From NCBI GenBank assembly GCA_003427395.1, contig BFEA01000023.1:4973428-5003408 (forward strand): a stretch of DNA of 29,981 bases, read 5' to 3'. Below the pieces are notes generated by a model. It saw nothing but the letters and a program-made list of their open reading frames with translations, made no database searches and had not been told where the DNA came from. The stretch is from Chara braunii (lineage: Eukaryota; Streptophyta; Charophyceae; Charales; Characeae). Position 1 is the stretch's first letter. Each line of letters starts with the position of its first letter. The translations under genes were made by a program, and so were the position numbers. Positions 9,611 to 18,734 of this stretch are shown one piece after another.

Positions 9611-10040
9611 TCCCAAGGGACGACCAAGGGTTGCTGCTGGGATGATGCTGGTCGGAGCTGGGGCGAGTTGTGTTGCCCTGTAACCCTGCTGGGGGGTGGG
9701 GGCGTGAGGCCTGGAAGAACTCAGCAGGGAGTACGACGGTGTTGGGAAGTCTTAGAAGGGTTTGTCAGGGAACCTGAGGGTAGTGAGCATTCGTAGTACC
9801 TCTGTGGCAGGTTATTGCATGAATAATTCCCTAATAGGTCATTAGATACTCAGGATCCTCCCCATGTTTCCGAATCTCATCGTGTTCACAGATTGTTATC
9901 AGCCGAAGCCGGGTAATGGCCCTGGTATCTCAAATGACCTCAAACGACCTCAAATGTTCTCAATGATCTGTATAATTCGATATGGGACGCTGGGCCCAGT
10001 TCCCAGCACGTGCTGCTCCCCACGAATAGACTGGAGCACT
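9611..10040. other. no gene seen
   Basis: A short repeat of TCAAATGACC/TCAAACGACC near 9930-9960 is the only pattern noted. No credible coding frame. Confidence 0.35.
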
Positions 10041-10045
10041 CGTTC

Positions 10046-10076
<31 letters not shown>

Positions 10077-10199
10077 ATGACAGCACACAGGTACACACGT
10101 ACACAAGTACACACATATGTACGCACACACACATGTTGAAAAACACACACAAATACACAGTCGTGCTTTTGTTTTGCAGTTAGATATGGCGAACGTGGG

Positions 10200-10232
<33 letters not shown>
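10046..10232 (+). repeat. poly(A) followed by (CA)n microsatellites
   Basis: 29 A residues (10046-10074), then degenerate CA repeats and a pure (AC)16 at 10201-10232. The intervening CAGTCGTGCTTTT (10159-10171) matches the block just after the left hammerhead remnant (8371-8383), so this may hold another fragment of that element. Confidence 0.7.
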
Positions 10233-10234
<2 letters not shown>

Positions 10235-10319
10235 CCGGTGCTTTCTTGCTGGTGGAGTCTGTCTTAAGGTAATTTGCTTCTTGCCCAGCACCCTTTTATG
10301 GTTTAAATAAATAGATGTA

Positions 10320-11340
10320 TGTGTGCAATTGTGCCGCTTCGGCGGCAGATGGGTGTGTGGGGACTTGGTGCTGAACCACACAATCGTGGCCAACCTTGCA
10401 TTTTCTGTTCTATTGTCTATCTGTACTCCTTCGTTATGGATGGTTTGTTATGATTTGTGGAGGGAATGCAGTACTCCAGACTATGAAATGATCAAGCAGT
10501 TCGACTCTCAAGTGCCCACTGAGTGCATCGGGGGACCTCACGTAAAATGACCTCTTTGGTGCCAGGTCCAACTTTCGTGTGCTTGCTCAAAGTAAAATAA
10601 AATAAACAAAAATGAATTTCAGTTGACCACTGACAATGTCCATATGCTTTCAGCCAACGACTTCTTGCAGAGAATGAGCGAAACACCTACATACATATGA
10701 CCAGAAAGAGTTCATTCTAAATCAGGCAGGTTGAGCTTAGACCAGGCTGTAGTGACCTCTGCATCACAACATCGTCATCGCAGTGTTTCATCCTGAACGG
10801 TGACTTCGTAGAGGACACAAGTAAATCCTGATTACAACGTTTTCGAAGCGATCACCTTCTTGAGAACAATCACGGTATGCCCAAATCTTGATCATTCCGA
10901 AATTCGAACATTAGAAACCTCCGTTTTGAAAGTCTCCTCAAGCGTGTGAAAACTGATCCTAAATTGGTGCTTTGTTTGACAAGTTACAACCATTTGGCCA
11001 GCACCATGTCCACACTGGGGTTTCGAGGGTTGGTGTTAAAAAATGAGTGGTGGAAAAAACAGGGCACCTTGGTCGACCCCTGTTTTTCAGTCGTCCATCT
11101 CTTAGCACTAACCGTACTTCTATCTATCTATGTGACCTATTATGTGTATTCATTCGGACCCCTCTTAAGCCACCACTACCTCTGAGCCTGTTTTTGCCGA
11201 CCCTGAATTTCACTGCGCACTGAGTTTTTCCGAGCCTGGATCCCACTGTATTCTTTTTTCTGAAACCCGCCGAAAATGAAAAAAAGAAAAGGGAAAAAAC
11301 AAAGACGTTAGGGAAGTGAAAGCAGCCGTATACCGAACAT
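10320..11340. other. no gene seen
   Basis: AT/GC-balanced sequence with scattered short frames and no recognisable domain, RNA gene or large repeat. Confidence 0.35.
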
Positions 11341-11354
11341 TGGGTACACGTAAA

Positions 11355-11554
11355 AGTACGCTCTGCCAAAGGGTGTTACTGTCCTCGGCCAAACAAAGCA
11401 ATAGGGTTGTAACTTTTTAAACAAAGCATCAATTGGACTAGAGATTGGAAGAGAGAATCGTGAGAGTATTCTCTGCCAAAGGGCGTTATTGTCCTCGGCC
11501 AAACACGGCAATAGGGTTGTAACTTTTCAAACAAAGCACCAACTGGACTAAAGA

Positions 11555-11565
<11 letters not shown>
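11355..11565 (+). repeat. 110-bp tandem duplication
   Basis: CTCTGCCAAAGGG at 11361 and again at 11471 begin two diverged copies of a 110-bp unit that share TCCTCGGCCAAACA, GCAATAGGGTTGTAACTTTT and AACTGGACTA-AGATT. Two base-level variants per 20 bp suggest an old duplication. Confidence 0.8.

Positions 11566-11618
<53 letters not shown>
11558..11618 (+). repeat. (GA)n microsatellite
   Basis: About 30 GA units directly following the 110-bp duplication. Confidence 0.95.
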
Positions 11619-11622
<4 letters not shown>

Positions 11623-11639
11623 GTTGCAGTAGGGTGTTG

Positions 11640-12050
11640 CTTAGGGGGCCGTGTGATGGCATTCGTCGGATGTGATCATTTCAAAATTCAAGCTGATGGA
11701 AACGTCATGAGAGCCCTCAAACGTGTGCACAAAAATGCGTGTCGATTTTGGATCTTTGGTTTCATGATTTCGGTGGTTTGTTTTTTTGGGAATTTGTCTA
11801 CAATGGGTTTTTGTATTATTATTATTTTTATTTAATTTTTTTTCCTTGCACGAACTTTTTCTGGATGTATCATGGCCATCGTTTACTTTCTGCATGTCAG
11901 CTCCGATCAATATATCGAACAATCAATCAAACAGTTTATGAAAAAATGACGAATAGTTGAAAAGAAACGAAATGTGGTCGCTATTCGGCGCATTGGTGGA
12001 TTGTTTGGTTGATTGATGAACTACTTGCAACCCTCGGGAAAGGTACGACC
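11640..12050. other. no gene seen
   Basis: T-rich with a GTT/ATT run at 11815-11835. The frames are short and hydrophobic because of T-richness, which does not indicate a gene. Confidence 0.35.
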
Positions 12051-12055
12051 CCCAC

Positions 12056-12232
12056 CCAATCAGTCAATCAATCAATGAATCAATCACTCAATCAATCAAC
12101 CAATCAATCAATCTACTAATCAATAAATCAAATCGGTCAACCGATCAATCAATCATTAATCAATCAATCAATCAATCAATCGATCGATCAATCAATCAAT
12201 CAATCAATCAACCGTTCAATCAATTAAACAAT
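12056..12232 (+). repeat. (AATC)n tetranucleotide repeat
   Basis: Degenerate AATC/ATCA repeat of about 44 units with scattered substitutions (CGAT, GTCA). No coding potential. Confidence 0.95.
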
Positions 12233-12730
12233 ATGAGAACAAATCAATACATATGTATGAGTATCATGCGAAAATGGTAAAAAGAAAGGACGGTTCATAT
12301 GAATGTTAACCCCACGAACATATCTCGACTTTTATTTTATTGATTTTTGATGTTTTTTTATTGATGTTAATTTTATTGGTTTTTTATGTTACTTTTTACG
12401 ATTTTCTAGTTTTTTTTAAGGTTCCTTTGAAGCTATCATGGATGCAATGGCAGTACCGATTACAATGCATGTACGCACACAAGCTTTGTATGCTCACCAC
12501 GTGTGACAACTTGTGAGAGAGAGAGTGAGAGAGAAAGAGAGAGAAAGAAACAAACAACTTGCTGCATGTGGTGGGAGCGGAAAATAGACAACGCGATCCA
12601 TGTGATGGACAAATCATCATCGGGTCAAGTTTCAATGAATCTCTCTCTCTCTCTCTCTTGCTTGCTCTATATCTCTTTCTCTCTCTTTTCATCTGTCTAT
12701 ATATATAGGTATATATATATATATATCTGT
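12233..12730. other. low-complexity interval with GA, CT and AT tracts
   Basis: T-rich block, then (GA)n at 12514-12548, (CT)n at 12641-12660 and (AT)n at 12700-12727. The AT tract abuts the first hammerhead-bearing unit. Confidence 0.6.
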
Positions 12731-13155
12731 GATGGGGTGTGAACCGACAGTCTGTAGAGTTTTCCATCTGATGTGGGTGAGTGATAGTCTACTTTGATTT
12801 TGGTTAAGGTAGATTATCATTTACAGTGTAATCAGTGAGGGGATTCTGCAGACTGTTGAGGGTTCAGCCTCCTGATGAGTCGGTGAAACTCCGACGAAAC
12901 AGTTTGTCACAGCCCCTCGTTTGTTGTCCTNTTCTCTCTCTCTGCCTACGGTTTACCGNGCAGTTCTGTTTGTGACGATATATACTACGACTTCGCTAGC
13001 TTCCTGCTACGGTTTTTTCCGGTCAGGTCGAGCGGCAGTGGTCGGGGCCGTTACTAGGCGGCCATGCTGTGCCTCTAGTGCCAGCGGCGTGTCTGGAGTG
13101 TATTTTTTGGCTGTGACAGACCTTTCTTTGTTTCGTGGATGTTTTGCTGGCTTGT
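12731..13155 (+). mobile_element. hammerhead-bearing 425-bp repeat unit, copy 1
   Basis: The unit begins GATGGGGTGTGAACCGACAG and repeats exactly 425 bp later. It contains a complete type III hammerhead ribozyme near its middle, then (CT)4-5, and a GC-richer tail with no open frame. Two head-to-tail units are what a retrozyme or small circular-RNA-derived repeat leaves behind when a concatemer is reverse transcribed and inserted. Plant retrozymes carry type III hammerheads in direct repeats of a few hundred base pairs. No primer-binding site was recognised. Ns at 12931 and 12959 show imperfect assembly. Confidence 0.75.
12848..12907 (+). ncRNA. type III hammerhead ribozyme, copy 1 (complete core)
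   Basis: All conserved elements are present in order. The stem III strand GCAGACUGU is followed by U at 12857 (cleavage predicted after this base; triplet GUU). Stem I is GAGG/CCUC with loop GUUCAG (12858-12871). The core CUGAUGA is 12872-12878. Stem II is GUCGG/CCGAC with loop UGAAACU (12879-12895), then GAAA at 12896-12899, and the returning stem III strand ACAGUUUGU. Stem III has about 9 pairs including two G-U. There is no core mismatch. GUU is allowed but less favoured than GUC. Confidence 0.9.
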
Positions 13156-13411
13156 GATGGGGTGTGAACCGACAGTCTGTAGAGTTTTTCATCTGGTGTG
13201 GGTGAGTGATAGTCTACTTTGATTTTGGTTAAGGTAGATTATCATTTACAGTGTAATCAGTGAGGGGATTCTGCAGANTGTTGAGGGTTCAGCCTCCTGA
13301 TGAGTCGGTGAAACTCCGACGAAACAGTTTGTCACAGCCCCTCGTTTGTTGTCCTCTTCTCTCTCTCTGCCTACGGTTTACCGGGCAGTTCTATTTGTGA
13401 CGATATATGTA
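13156..13411 (+). mobile_element. hammerhead-bearing repeat unit, copy 2 (3' part lost)
   Basis: Near-identical to 12731-12986, with only a handful of substitutions (for example TTTTCCATCTGAT versus TTTTTCATCTGGT). It is collinear through GTGACGATATAT, where an AT tract and the 727-bp element at 13420 begin. The GC-rich tail of copy 1 (from ACTACGACTTCG) is not found after that element, so the unit is truncated or rearranged. Confidence 0.75.
13273..13332 (+). ncRNA. type III hammerhead ribozyme, copy 2 (complete core)
   Basis: Identical to copy 1 in core, stems and loops, offset by 425 bp; an N at 13278 falls in stem III. Cleavage is predicted after 13282. Cleavage at both ribozymes of one transcript would release a 425-nt RNA with a 5'-OH and a 2',3'-cyclic phosphate. 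Confidence 0.88.
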
Positions 13412-13689
13412 TATATATAGGGTAACCGGCGTTCGGGACGGGCCGAACGCCCGAACCCAAACGCCCGAACGAATTTCACCCCTTGGGGGTGCGTTCGGCC
13501 GTCCAGGCCGAACGTGGAAACCCCCCCAAATAAATAAATAAATAAATAAATGTGAAAAAAAATATGTTATGAAGAAAAATAAATTAAACAAGATTTGCCT
13601 GAGCATAACATCCAAATTCCTTACCAAATTTGAAATAAAAATAAAATATGAAAAATAAATACTAAAATAAAATAAAATTAGTGAGTGCA

Positions 13690-13842
13690 CGAGCACATTT
13701 TCGACACCGCCATCTTTGGCGATTTTTCATTTCTTTTTTTGGCATAGCTAAATGCCCTGAAAATTTACAAATGTGTACTTTACATAATGCAAAACCCACT
13801 AAAAAAGTTAAAAAAAAATAATAAAATTGTTTAGACCCCGAA
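13690..13842 (+). repeat. internal direct repeat a of the 727-bp element
   Basis: Starts CGAGCAC-TTTTCGACACCGCC and ends TTAGACCCCGAA. It is homologous to 13885-14033, with shared CCATCTTTG-CGATTTTT, GAGCTAAATG-like and GAAAATTTA blocks. Confidence 0.75.
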
Positions 13843-13884
13843 CTGAAGTGAAAACAATAAGTAAAAAGTTAAAAACAACATGGG

Positions 13885-14033
13885 CGAGCACGTTTTGACA
13901 CCGCCATCTTTGACGATTTTTAATTCTTATTTGGATGAGCTAAATGACTTGAAAATTTAAACGCATGTACCTGACGTCATAGAGAACTCACAAAAAAAAA
14001 TTCATAAAACAAATAATATTTTTAGGCCCCGAA
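13885..14033 (+). repeat. internal direct repeat b of the 727-bp element
   Basis: Second copy of the repeat at 13690-13842, ending TTAGGCCCCGAA. The divergence suggests an old internal duplication. Confidence 0.75.
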
Positions 14034-14256
14034 ATAATTTTTGGCGGGGGCCGAACGCCGTCGGGTTCGGACCCCGTACGAGACCCCAAATGCCCGTACA
14101 TACGGAGGTTTGTCCGGGGACCTCCGTACGTACGGGCTGGTGACCCTATATATATATATATATATCAACGCCAAGGGTCAGGATCAGGAACGTCGTGCAC
14201 ACGGACGTGATGGTCGACATGCACAACCAATTTGGCCTTGATTTGTCGCCTTCTCA

Positions 14257-15583
14257 TTAAACCCTCGAGGTCATTGCAGACGTTGTCTTTGCTGCCACAT
14301 CCCTTGCGTTGCACTGCGCGCGTATGTGTCGTTTGCGAGGCCGAATGTCCTCATCACTCTCGTCATCGGAATCGTCATAAAAAACGATCAGGCCTTGCAC
14401 ATCGACTTTGTAGTCGATTTCGAAGGTCCGCTCAATGACATTCCTTGTCATTGAGTGACAATCATCGAATGTCACCTGCGCGGTCGTTCAATCTTTGTGC
14501 ATGCTATGGGGAGTCATTAGTCAGTCGAGCAAAGGAAAACCAACATTTCCCAATAAGTATGGCGGAATAGGAGTCCCATCCCGCAGCAAAGTCGGTTCCC
14601 CGCCAAACACGGCTACGGCTTCAATGCATAGACGTGACATTCGCAGCATGCAAGAGTCATATGGACAGATCTCGTGCTACCAACGTAAACGTCTTAAATC
14701 ATGCACTCATGGTTGCACACAACTTGCACAACAATTGAGAACTGTCTCGTGTGATCGTAATAGCACTTTGGATGCTTATTCCTGGGCAAATTAGTGCAAT
14801 CATTAGCACCTACACATCGAGGGAATCCTTTGCGTTCGAAGTGACTCATGCAGTCTTCCTAACGTCGTCCTTGCGGAAAGTAGATGACATCAGTGTACTC
14901 CCCAACGATAGCTTCGATGCAGTCTTTGCTGCTTCGCAGCGCGCTCATGAGACCCATCCCCACCCCTTAATCGAACTGCCTGTAATATTCACCAGCTGCC
15001 CACCTAATGAGGGCACATGCAAATTTCTGCTTTGTCAGCAGTGACTGCCTCCAGTTCGTTGTCGTTCGCTCTATGTGGGGACCAATCCGTTGAAGCACGT
15101 CATGGAATAATGGACGTGGCAACCTGCAAAATCTCACGAACACCTTGTATGATGGTGCCTAACACGTTGCAGGTCCGTCCACCCCCCCCTGCTACGCTCC
15201 AACACCCAAATCCTCCTTCTATCATTCATCTCTCTCTCCATGTTTGTCATCGCCACCCACATGTTTGCCATGTTATGGCAAACACATCCTGCTAGAAGTA
15301 GCAAGCACTGGTGCAAGCCGTCGTGGACTATAAGTAGGGAGGCCGCAGCCTGCAAGACAGCCATGGCGATTTCATTTCGCCTATTCATCCATTGCATGAT
15401 CACCATGATAGTCATCAACTATACTTCATCGTCGTTTTCCTCTCCTCCATTCAGCCTTTGTTGTAGTGCTCCTCCGCTTTCTATGGTCGGGGGGAGATTG
15501 GATGCAATGGCAGAGTCGTTCACGCTTGCCACACCGCTGTCTTCTTGCGTGGGAACGATCCCCCAAACCACGTAAGCAAGCAT
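14257..15583 (-). pseudogene. decayed PIF/Harbinger transposase (DDE_Tnp_4 type)
   Basis: On the minus strand three frames join into about 440 codons, the usual size for this transposase. From the N-terminus: an acidic leader (15583-15419); a helical segment ending RRRIWVLERSRGGWTDLQR; LQRIGPHIERTTTNWRQ; then KGFPRCVGANDCTNLPRNK, the region of the first catalytic Asp, followed by FSIVVQVVCNHECM and GSTRSVHM. After a frame change come LLGNVGFPLL and LMTPHS, where the second catalytic Asp of the usual GD-GYPLL motif is Asn. NVIERTFE matches the C-terminal VER-F motif with the Glu. It ends in an acidic, basic, NLS-like tail. At least two frameshifts and six in-frame stops make it non-functional. 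I saw no terminal repeats bracketing it, so element borders are unknown. Confidence 0.85.
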
Positions 15584-16249
15584 GTTGGGACGGGGAGGTT
15601 GTGGGCTTCACGACCCACGACGATGGGAACAGGGTCAGTGCGTGTCGGGTGTTGATGATAATGCGGAGGACAGGCATGGAAGATAACAGGTATGGCGTCA
15701 ACATCTTTGCGCCTTCGGGACGATGAACCGGTTCTTTACACCCGTTAGCGAACGCACCGACTGTTCGCACTTCAACACAGGTCGGTGAAGGCCTGGAATC
15801 AAGGACTGGGGAGGATGTGCCGCCCGCATACCCATCTCTGCCGCACGGGGAAAGTCGCACGGTCATCCAATAGCTATAACCACCCTTCCATTAAACCATG
15901 AGTAAGGGACCTGGAATGGCCTTCCAGGCCCCGACCTTTCCTAAAAAGGAAAACCGCCCTGGATTTTTCTTTTTGGGTAACCGTGGGCGTAGTGATAGCA
16001 ACATTTCCCTCGGTGGTGGGGTGCCTTCTGTTTCGTCATCCCTGTCGGCGGTGGGCAGTCAGTCGCCTCGAAGTCAACGACTTCCGAATCCGTTTGCCGC
16101 CATCCTCTGGGGTCCCTCCCTTAGGGAAGTTGAATCGAACGTACGCACAGTTGTTTAGGGTTAAGACAGTAGGCGGCGTTGAAAGAGCAACAAACGCACC
16201 ACCGGACATGAAGGTAGACCCCTCTGAAGCCCGTCACCGAAGGCCCTAA
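15584..16249 (-). other. probable continuation of decayed transposon sequence
   Basis: Lies between the Harbinger relic and the Gag/ORF1-like relic, both minus strand. A protein-like stretch (SGGAFVALSTPPTVLTLNN then FNFPKGGTPEDGGK) occurs at about 16050-16200, probably the C-terminal part of the Gag/ORF1-like gene in a shifted frame. The rest is not assignable. Confidence 0.35.
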
Positions 16250-17481
16250 TTCCACAAACGTTGAACAAGCGCCTCCAATAACTAGCTGGCCAGGACGGTA
16301 TGGCATGAATGCCGATGGGTGAGACATCCCAGGCGGCATGCCGAACAGGATATTAGAGAAACTCCATGTCATGGTGTCAGGAAGATTTCATGGCATACCT
16401 CCCCACGGGATGACCCCTGGAATTTGCTCATAGCTTAGATATGCCTGTAATCCCGGAGAGATGGCAGAATTGATGTGGTTTGAAAACGCTGTTGCCCCTG
16501 GCGCTTGAGGGTTGGCGGGCAGAGCCGATAAAGTGTTTACGTTTGGAGAGCCTTGTGCCGTAGGACCAAGTGGTCCTTGCTAATTTTGATTTCTTGCTGC
16601 TTGGTTGCCTCTAGGTTGTGTCTGTGAGCCTTCGGGTGCCGAGGCGGGAACTCCATTTTATTGTCGATTTGATCTGCGACATTCAGCCTCTGAGTGGACG
16701 AAGGCTCTGCATTTTCGACAACGTGGAGTGGCAGATGAGGCTAGCTTAACTTCGAGGGAGTCTCCTCCACGTGTATCGATCCAAATCTTGTCCTTCATAT
16801 TGGGTTAATATTAGACTTGATATTGGGCTTCGCCGCACTACTCTCCAAATGTGCAAAATGAGACTGAATCCACCTCTAGAACACGGACAGATACATTGCC
16901 ATTTTTTTTGTCTTTTCCACACGTGGAAAGCGGTGCAGCGAGGCCCATTGCCTAATGAAGGTTTCTATCGATCCTGCTCCAAAGGGTAAGACATCAAGCG
17001 AGTGCCAACAGCTCATCGCATTTTGAACTTCGAGATAGAGGAAAGTATCGAGGCGCACCTGGACAACTTCTAGCCAGAAGTTTTCGTCATCTTCAATCTG
17101 ACGCTGCTGCTTGAGTTGAGCCGTTGTGAGGCAAAGTTTAAATTTGAAAGAGTATTTGATATTCTTGTGGGTAAGAAACCTCGCTCCTGCTCTTTGGAGA
17201 TGAATCCAGTACTTCCTAAAGTCGTGCCCGTTAACAAACCATGATTTTAGGAAATGTACGGGCCATTACAGGAGCGCCCAAATTCATCCGACTAGAAACG
17301 TTTCTACTCTATTTTTTGCCATGGCCTTCACCATCATCTCACCGGGATCGATCTCCGTGGGCATGATCCCTTCATCATAGCACCGACGCATGGGCTCCCT
17401 CAAGCGTTCATTGTCTTCTTTCGCCCCTCCCGGAACTGAAGCGGGGAATCTCGCTCCTTTATCTTAACTCTCCTCCTCCAT
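16250..17481 (-). pseudogene. decayed Gag/ORF1-like gene with CCHC zinc knuckle
   Basis: The minus strand starts at a plausible ATG (17481) with MEEES, then GARFPASVPGGAKEDNERL and DEGIMPTEIDPGEMMVKAM. The segment shared with 4735-4890 and 7141-7262 (WPVHFLKSWFVNGHDFRKYW) follows, then ENFWLEVVQVRLDTFLYL and DVLPFGAGSIETFI. A 122-bp MITE (16825-16946) splits it. Beyond it come MKDKIWIDTRGGDSLEVKL and a zinc knuckle C-x2-C-x4-H-x4-C at 16679-16720, then a Pro/Gln/Asn-rich tail. This order (conserved N-terminal domain, knuckle, low-complexity tail) fits ORF1/Gag of a plant LINE or another retroelement; a LINE is favoured because a LINE 3' end is in the window. Six in-frame stops and frame changes make it dead. 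Confidence 0.7.
16825..16946. mobile_element. Harbinger-type MITE (copy B)
   Basis: 122 bp. The left end GGGCTTCGCCGCAC and right end GTGCAGCGAGGCCC are inverted repeats, flanked by ATT on both sides (16822-16824 and 16947-16949), a 3-bp duplication. The left end continues N8-AAATGTGCAAAA, the same spacing as the copy at 24659. It interrupts the minus-strand Gag/ORF1-like gene, so it inserted later. Confidence 0.75.
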
Positions 17482-18100
17482 GGAAAATCTCGACAACTGC
17501 TATTTTAATAATTGACACAAGCCTGAGAGATATACTGGAGGAAATAGTTACTGGTTATAACTCTGTACGTGGACTAATTGTGAGAGCCTCAATAACATAG
17601 TTGTCTTCCATCTAAGGCAATCACGAGTGTGAGCAGTGTCCATCCTGGTGTTCCCTCACACAACCTCCATAGCTAATCGAGTAGCTATGACCTAACATAT
17701 GGGACAGGTGACGGCGCACAGACGTGACGTGGGCATATCGCAAAGGTATGCCCTGCGGCCGAACACTCCTTCGTTACTAGACGTGAGAACGCTTGCTCCG
17801 AGTGCCGTAATGCTGGCGGAAGCGTTCCGGCAGGAACGCTTTCTCCCTAACTTTCCGCCTCTTTCATATGATTTTGAAATAGAATTGTTGCGACGTCCCC
17901 CCAAAAAAACAAAAAAGAAAAAAAACGATAACAAGAAGTCGGACACCATATCGAATCGTGTTTTTAGCGTCCTCGATTACAGCGTCGGTGCACCGTTTCA
18001 GCGCCATTGTCGGCTAGGGAAGGAACAAACACTACCAGCTCGCACTTTTTGGGACAAAATCTGATCATTGTGTAATAAGATATGCGCTTAAAAGATATTT
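17482..18100. other. no gene seen upstream of the RAD23-like exon
   Basis: Mixed sequence with an A-rich block at 17898-17935. The longest frames lack protein-like character. It may contain the distal promoter of the exon at 18467. Confidence 0.35.
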
Positions 18101-18466
18101 AGTCTGAGCACACGCTCACTCGCGCACTTGTTGTGTTGTTGATTCTCTGTATTCACTCTTCGTGGGACGGGTGGGCGGGGAAGAGAATTTCTTGCGCCAC
18201 GTGTCCGGCGAAAGAGAGAGGGAGAGCGTTTGGAAAGGGCGCAAGAGAGAAAGCATTTGGAGTGCAGAGGGCAGGAGAGCAAGAAAACATTTAGAGCTTG
18301 GAGAGGGTGTGTGAGTACTACGGAAAGAGCATCAGAGGGGGAGAGGTTGGGGGGTATAGTCTGTTTCATGGAGAAGGGGGGGGCGAGGGATTGTGGAAAG
18401 GAAAGAGGTGGGTTGCGCGAACTTCGTCACCGTTTTGTTGCTGTGTATTTCGTCGAGGTTGCAACA
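18101..18466 (+). promoter_or_regulatory. putative promoter and 5' UTR of the RAD23-like gene
   Basis: Purine-rich leader (GAGAGAG, GGAGAGCG, GGGGGGGCGAGGG) leading to the ATG at 18467 in the context GCAACAATGA. CCACGTGT at 18197-18204 contains a G-box core (CACGTG). The start site was not determined; the assignment depends on the exon being real. Confidence 0.3.
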
Positions 18467-18562
18467 ATGAAGATAATTGTGAAGACACTGAAGGGAAACA
18501 CCTTCAATCTCGAAGTTGACATCCAAGATAAGGAAGGTCGGCTCATTCATTTCATCTCTTGA
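18467..18562 (+). CDS. probable first exon of a RAD23-type ubiquitin-like gene
   Basis: The frame reads MKIIVKTLKGNTFNLEVDIQ and then DKEG before divergence and a stop at 18560. MK-x-x-VKTLKG-x-x-F-x-(I/L)EV is the start of plant RAD23 proteins, the shuttles that carry ubiquitylated cargo to the proteasome and act with XPC in DNA repair. Their N-terminal ubiquitin-like domain begins this way. A splice donor candidate is GAAG|GTCGGC, with GT at 18537-18538, so the exon would end at 18536 and the following residues would be intron. Downstream exons encoding the rest of the domain were not found in the window, implying a long intron or a broken copy. A decayed ubiquitin fragment is the alternative: IQDKEG also occurs in ubiquitin. 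Confidence 0.5.
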   Translation: MKIIVKTLKGNTFNLEVDIQDKEGRLIHFIS

Positions 18563-18666
18563 GTATGCAATACACATTCTGCTTTAATCCACAATAATGA
18601 TATAATATGTGTACATGCTCATCCAAATGCACGCATAAACACAATCACAACCACATACACCCCCCC

Positions 18667-18670
<4 letters not shown>

Positions 18671-18733
<63 letters not shown>
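18671..18733 (+). repeat. (GA)n microsatellite
   Basis: About 31 GA units, 110 bp after the putative splice donor of the RAD23-like exon; it would lie in the first intron. Confidence 0.95.

Positions 18734-18734
<1 letters not shown>

Larger units (their letters stand above)
13420..14146. mobile_element. 727-bp palindrome-ended TIR element in an AT tract
   Basis: It begins GGGTAACCGGCG and ends CGGGCTGGTGACCC, which are inverted matches, and both ends abut (TA)n, so the target was TA-rich. The left subterminal region is dense in CGAACG/GTTCGG; the right is dense in CGTACG/GTACGG. The core at 13562-13650 (TATGTTATG-AGAAAAATAAA, TTGCCTGAGCATAACATCC, TTACCAAATTTGAAATAAAA) is homologous to that of the elements at 5192-5696 and 25561-25770. 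No coding capacity is present. The superfamily is not recognised. Confidence 0.7.

Noticed and set aside
9485-9796. 103-codon + strand frame
   Set aside because: Overlaps the decayed hammerhead repeat; its composition reflects G-rich sequence.
12056-12232. CRISPR-like or telomeric array
   Set aside because: The AATC repeat has no spacers and no telomere motif. It is a simple tetranucleotide repeat.
14257-17481. A non-standard genetic code (TAA/TAG read as Gln)
   Set aside because: SDA1 uses ordinary Gln codons and a single terminal TAA, and the relics also carry frameshifts. Decay explains the stops.
17699-18064. 121-codon + strand frame with a Lys-rich stretch
   Set aside because: Not protein-like outside a short A-rich run, and no homologous motif recognised.
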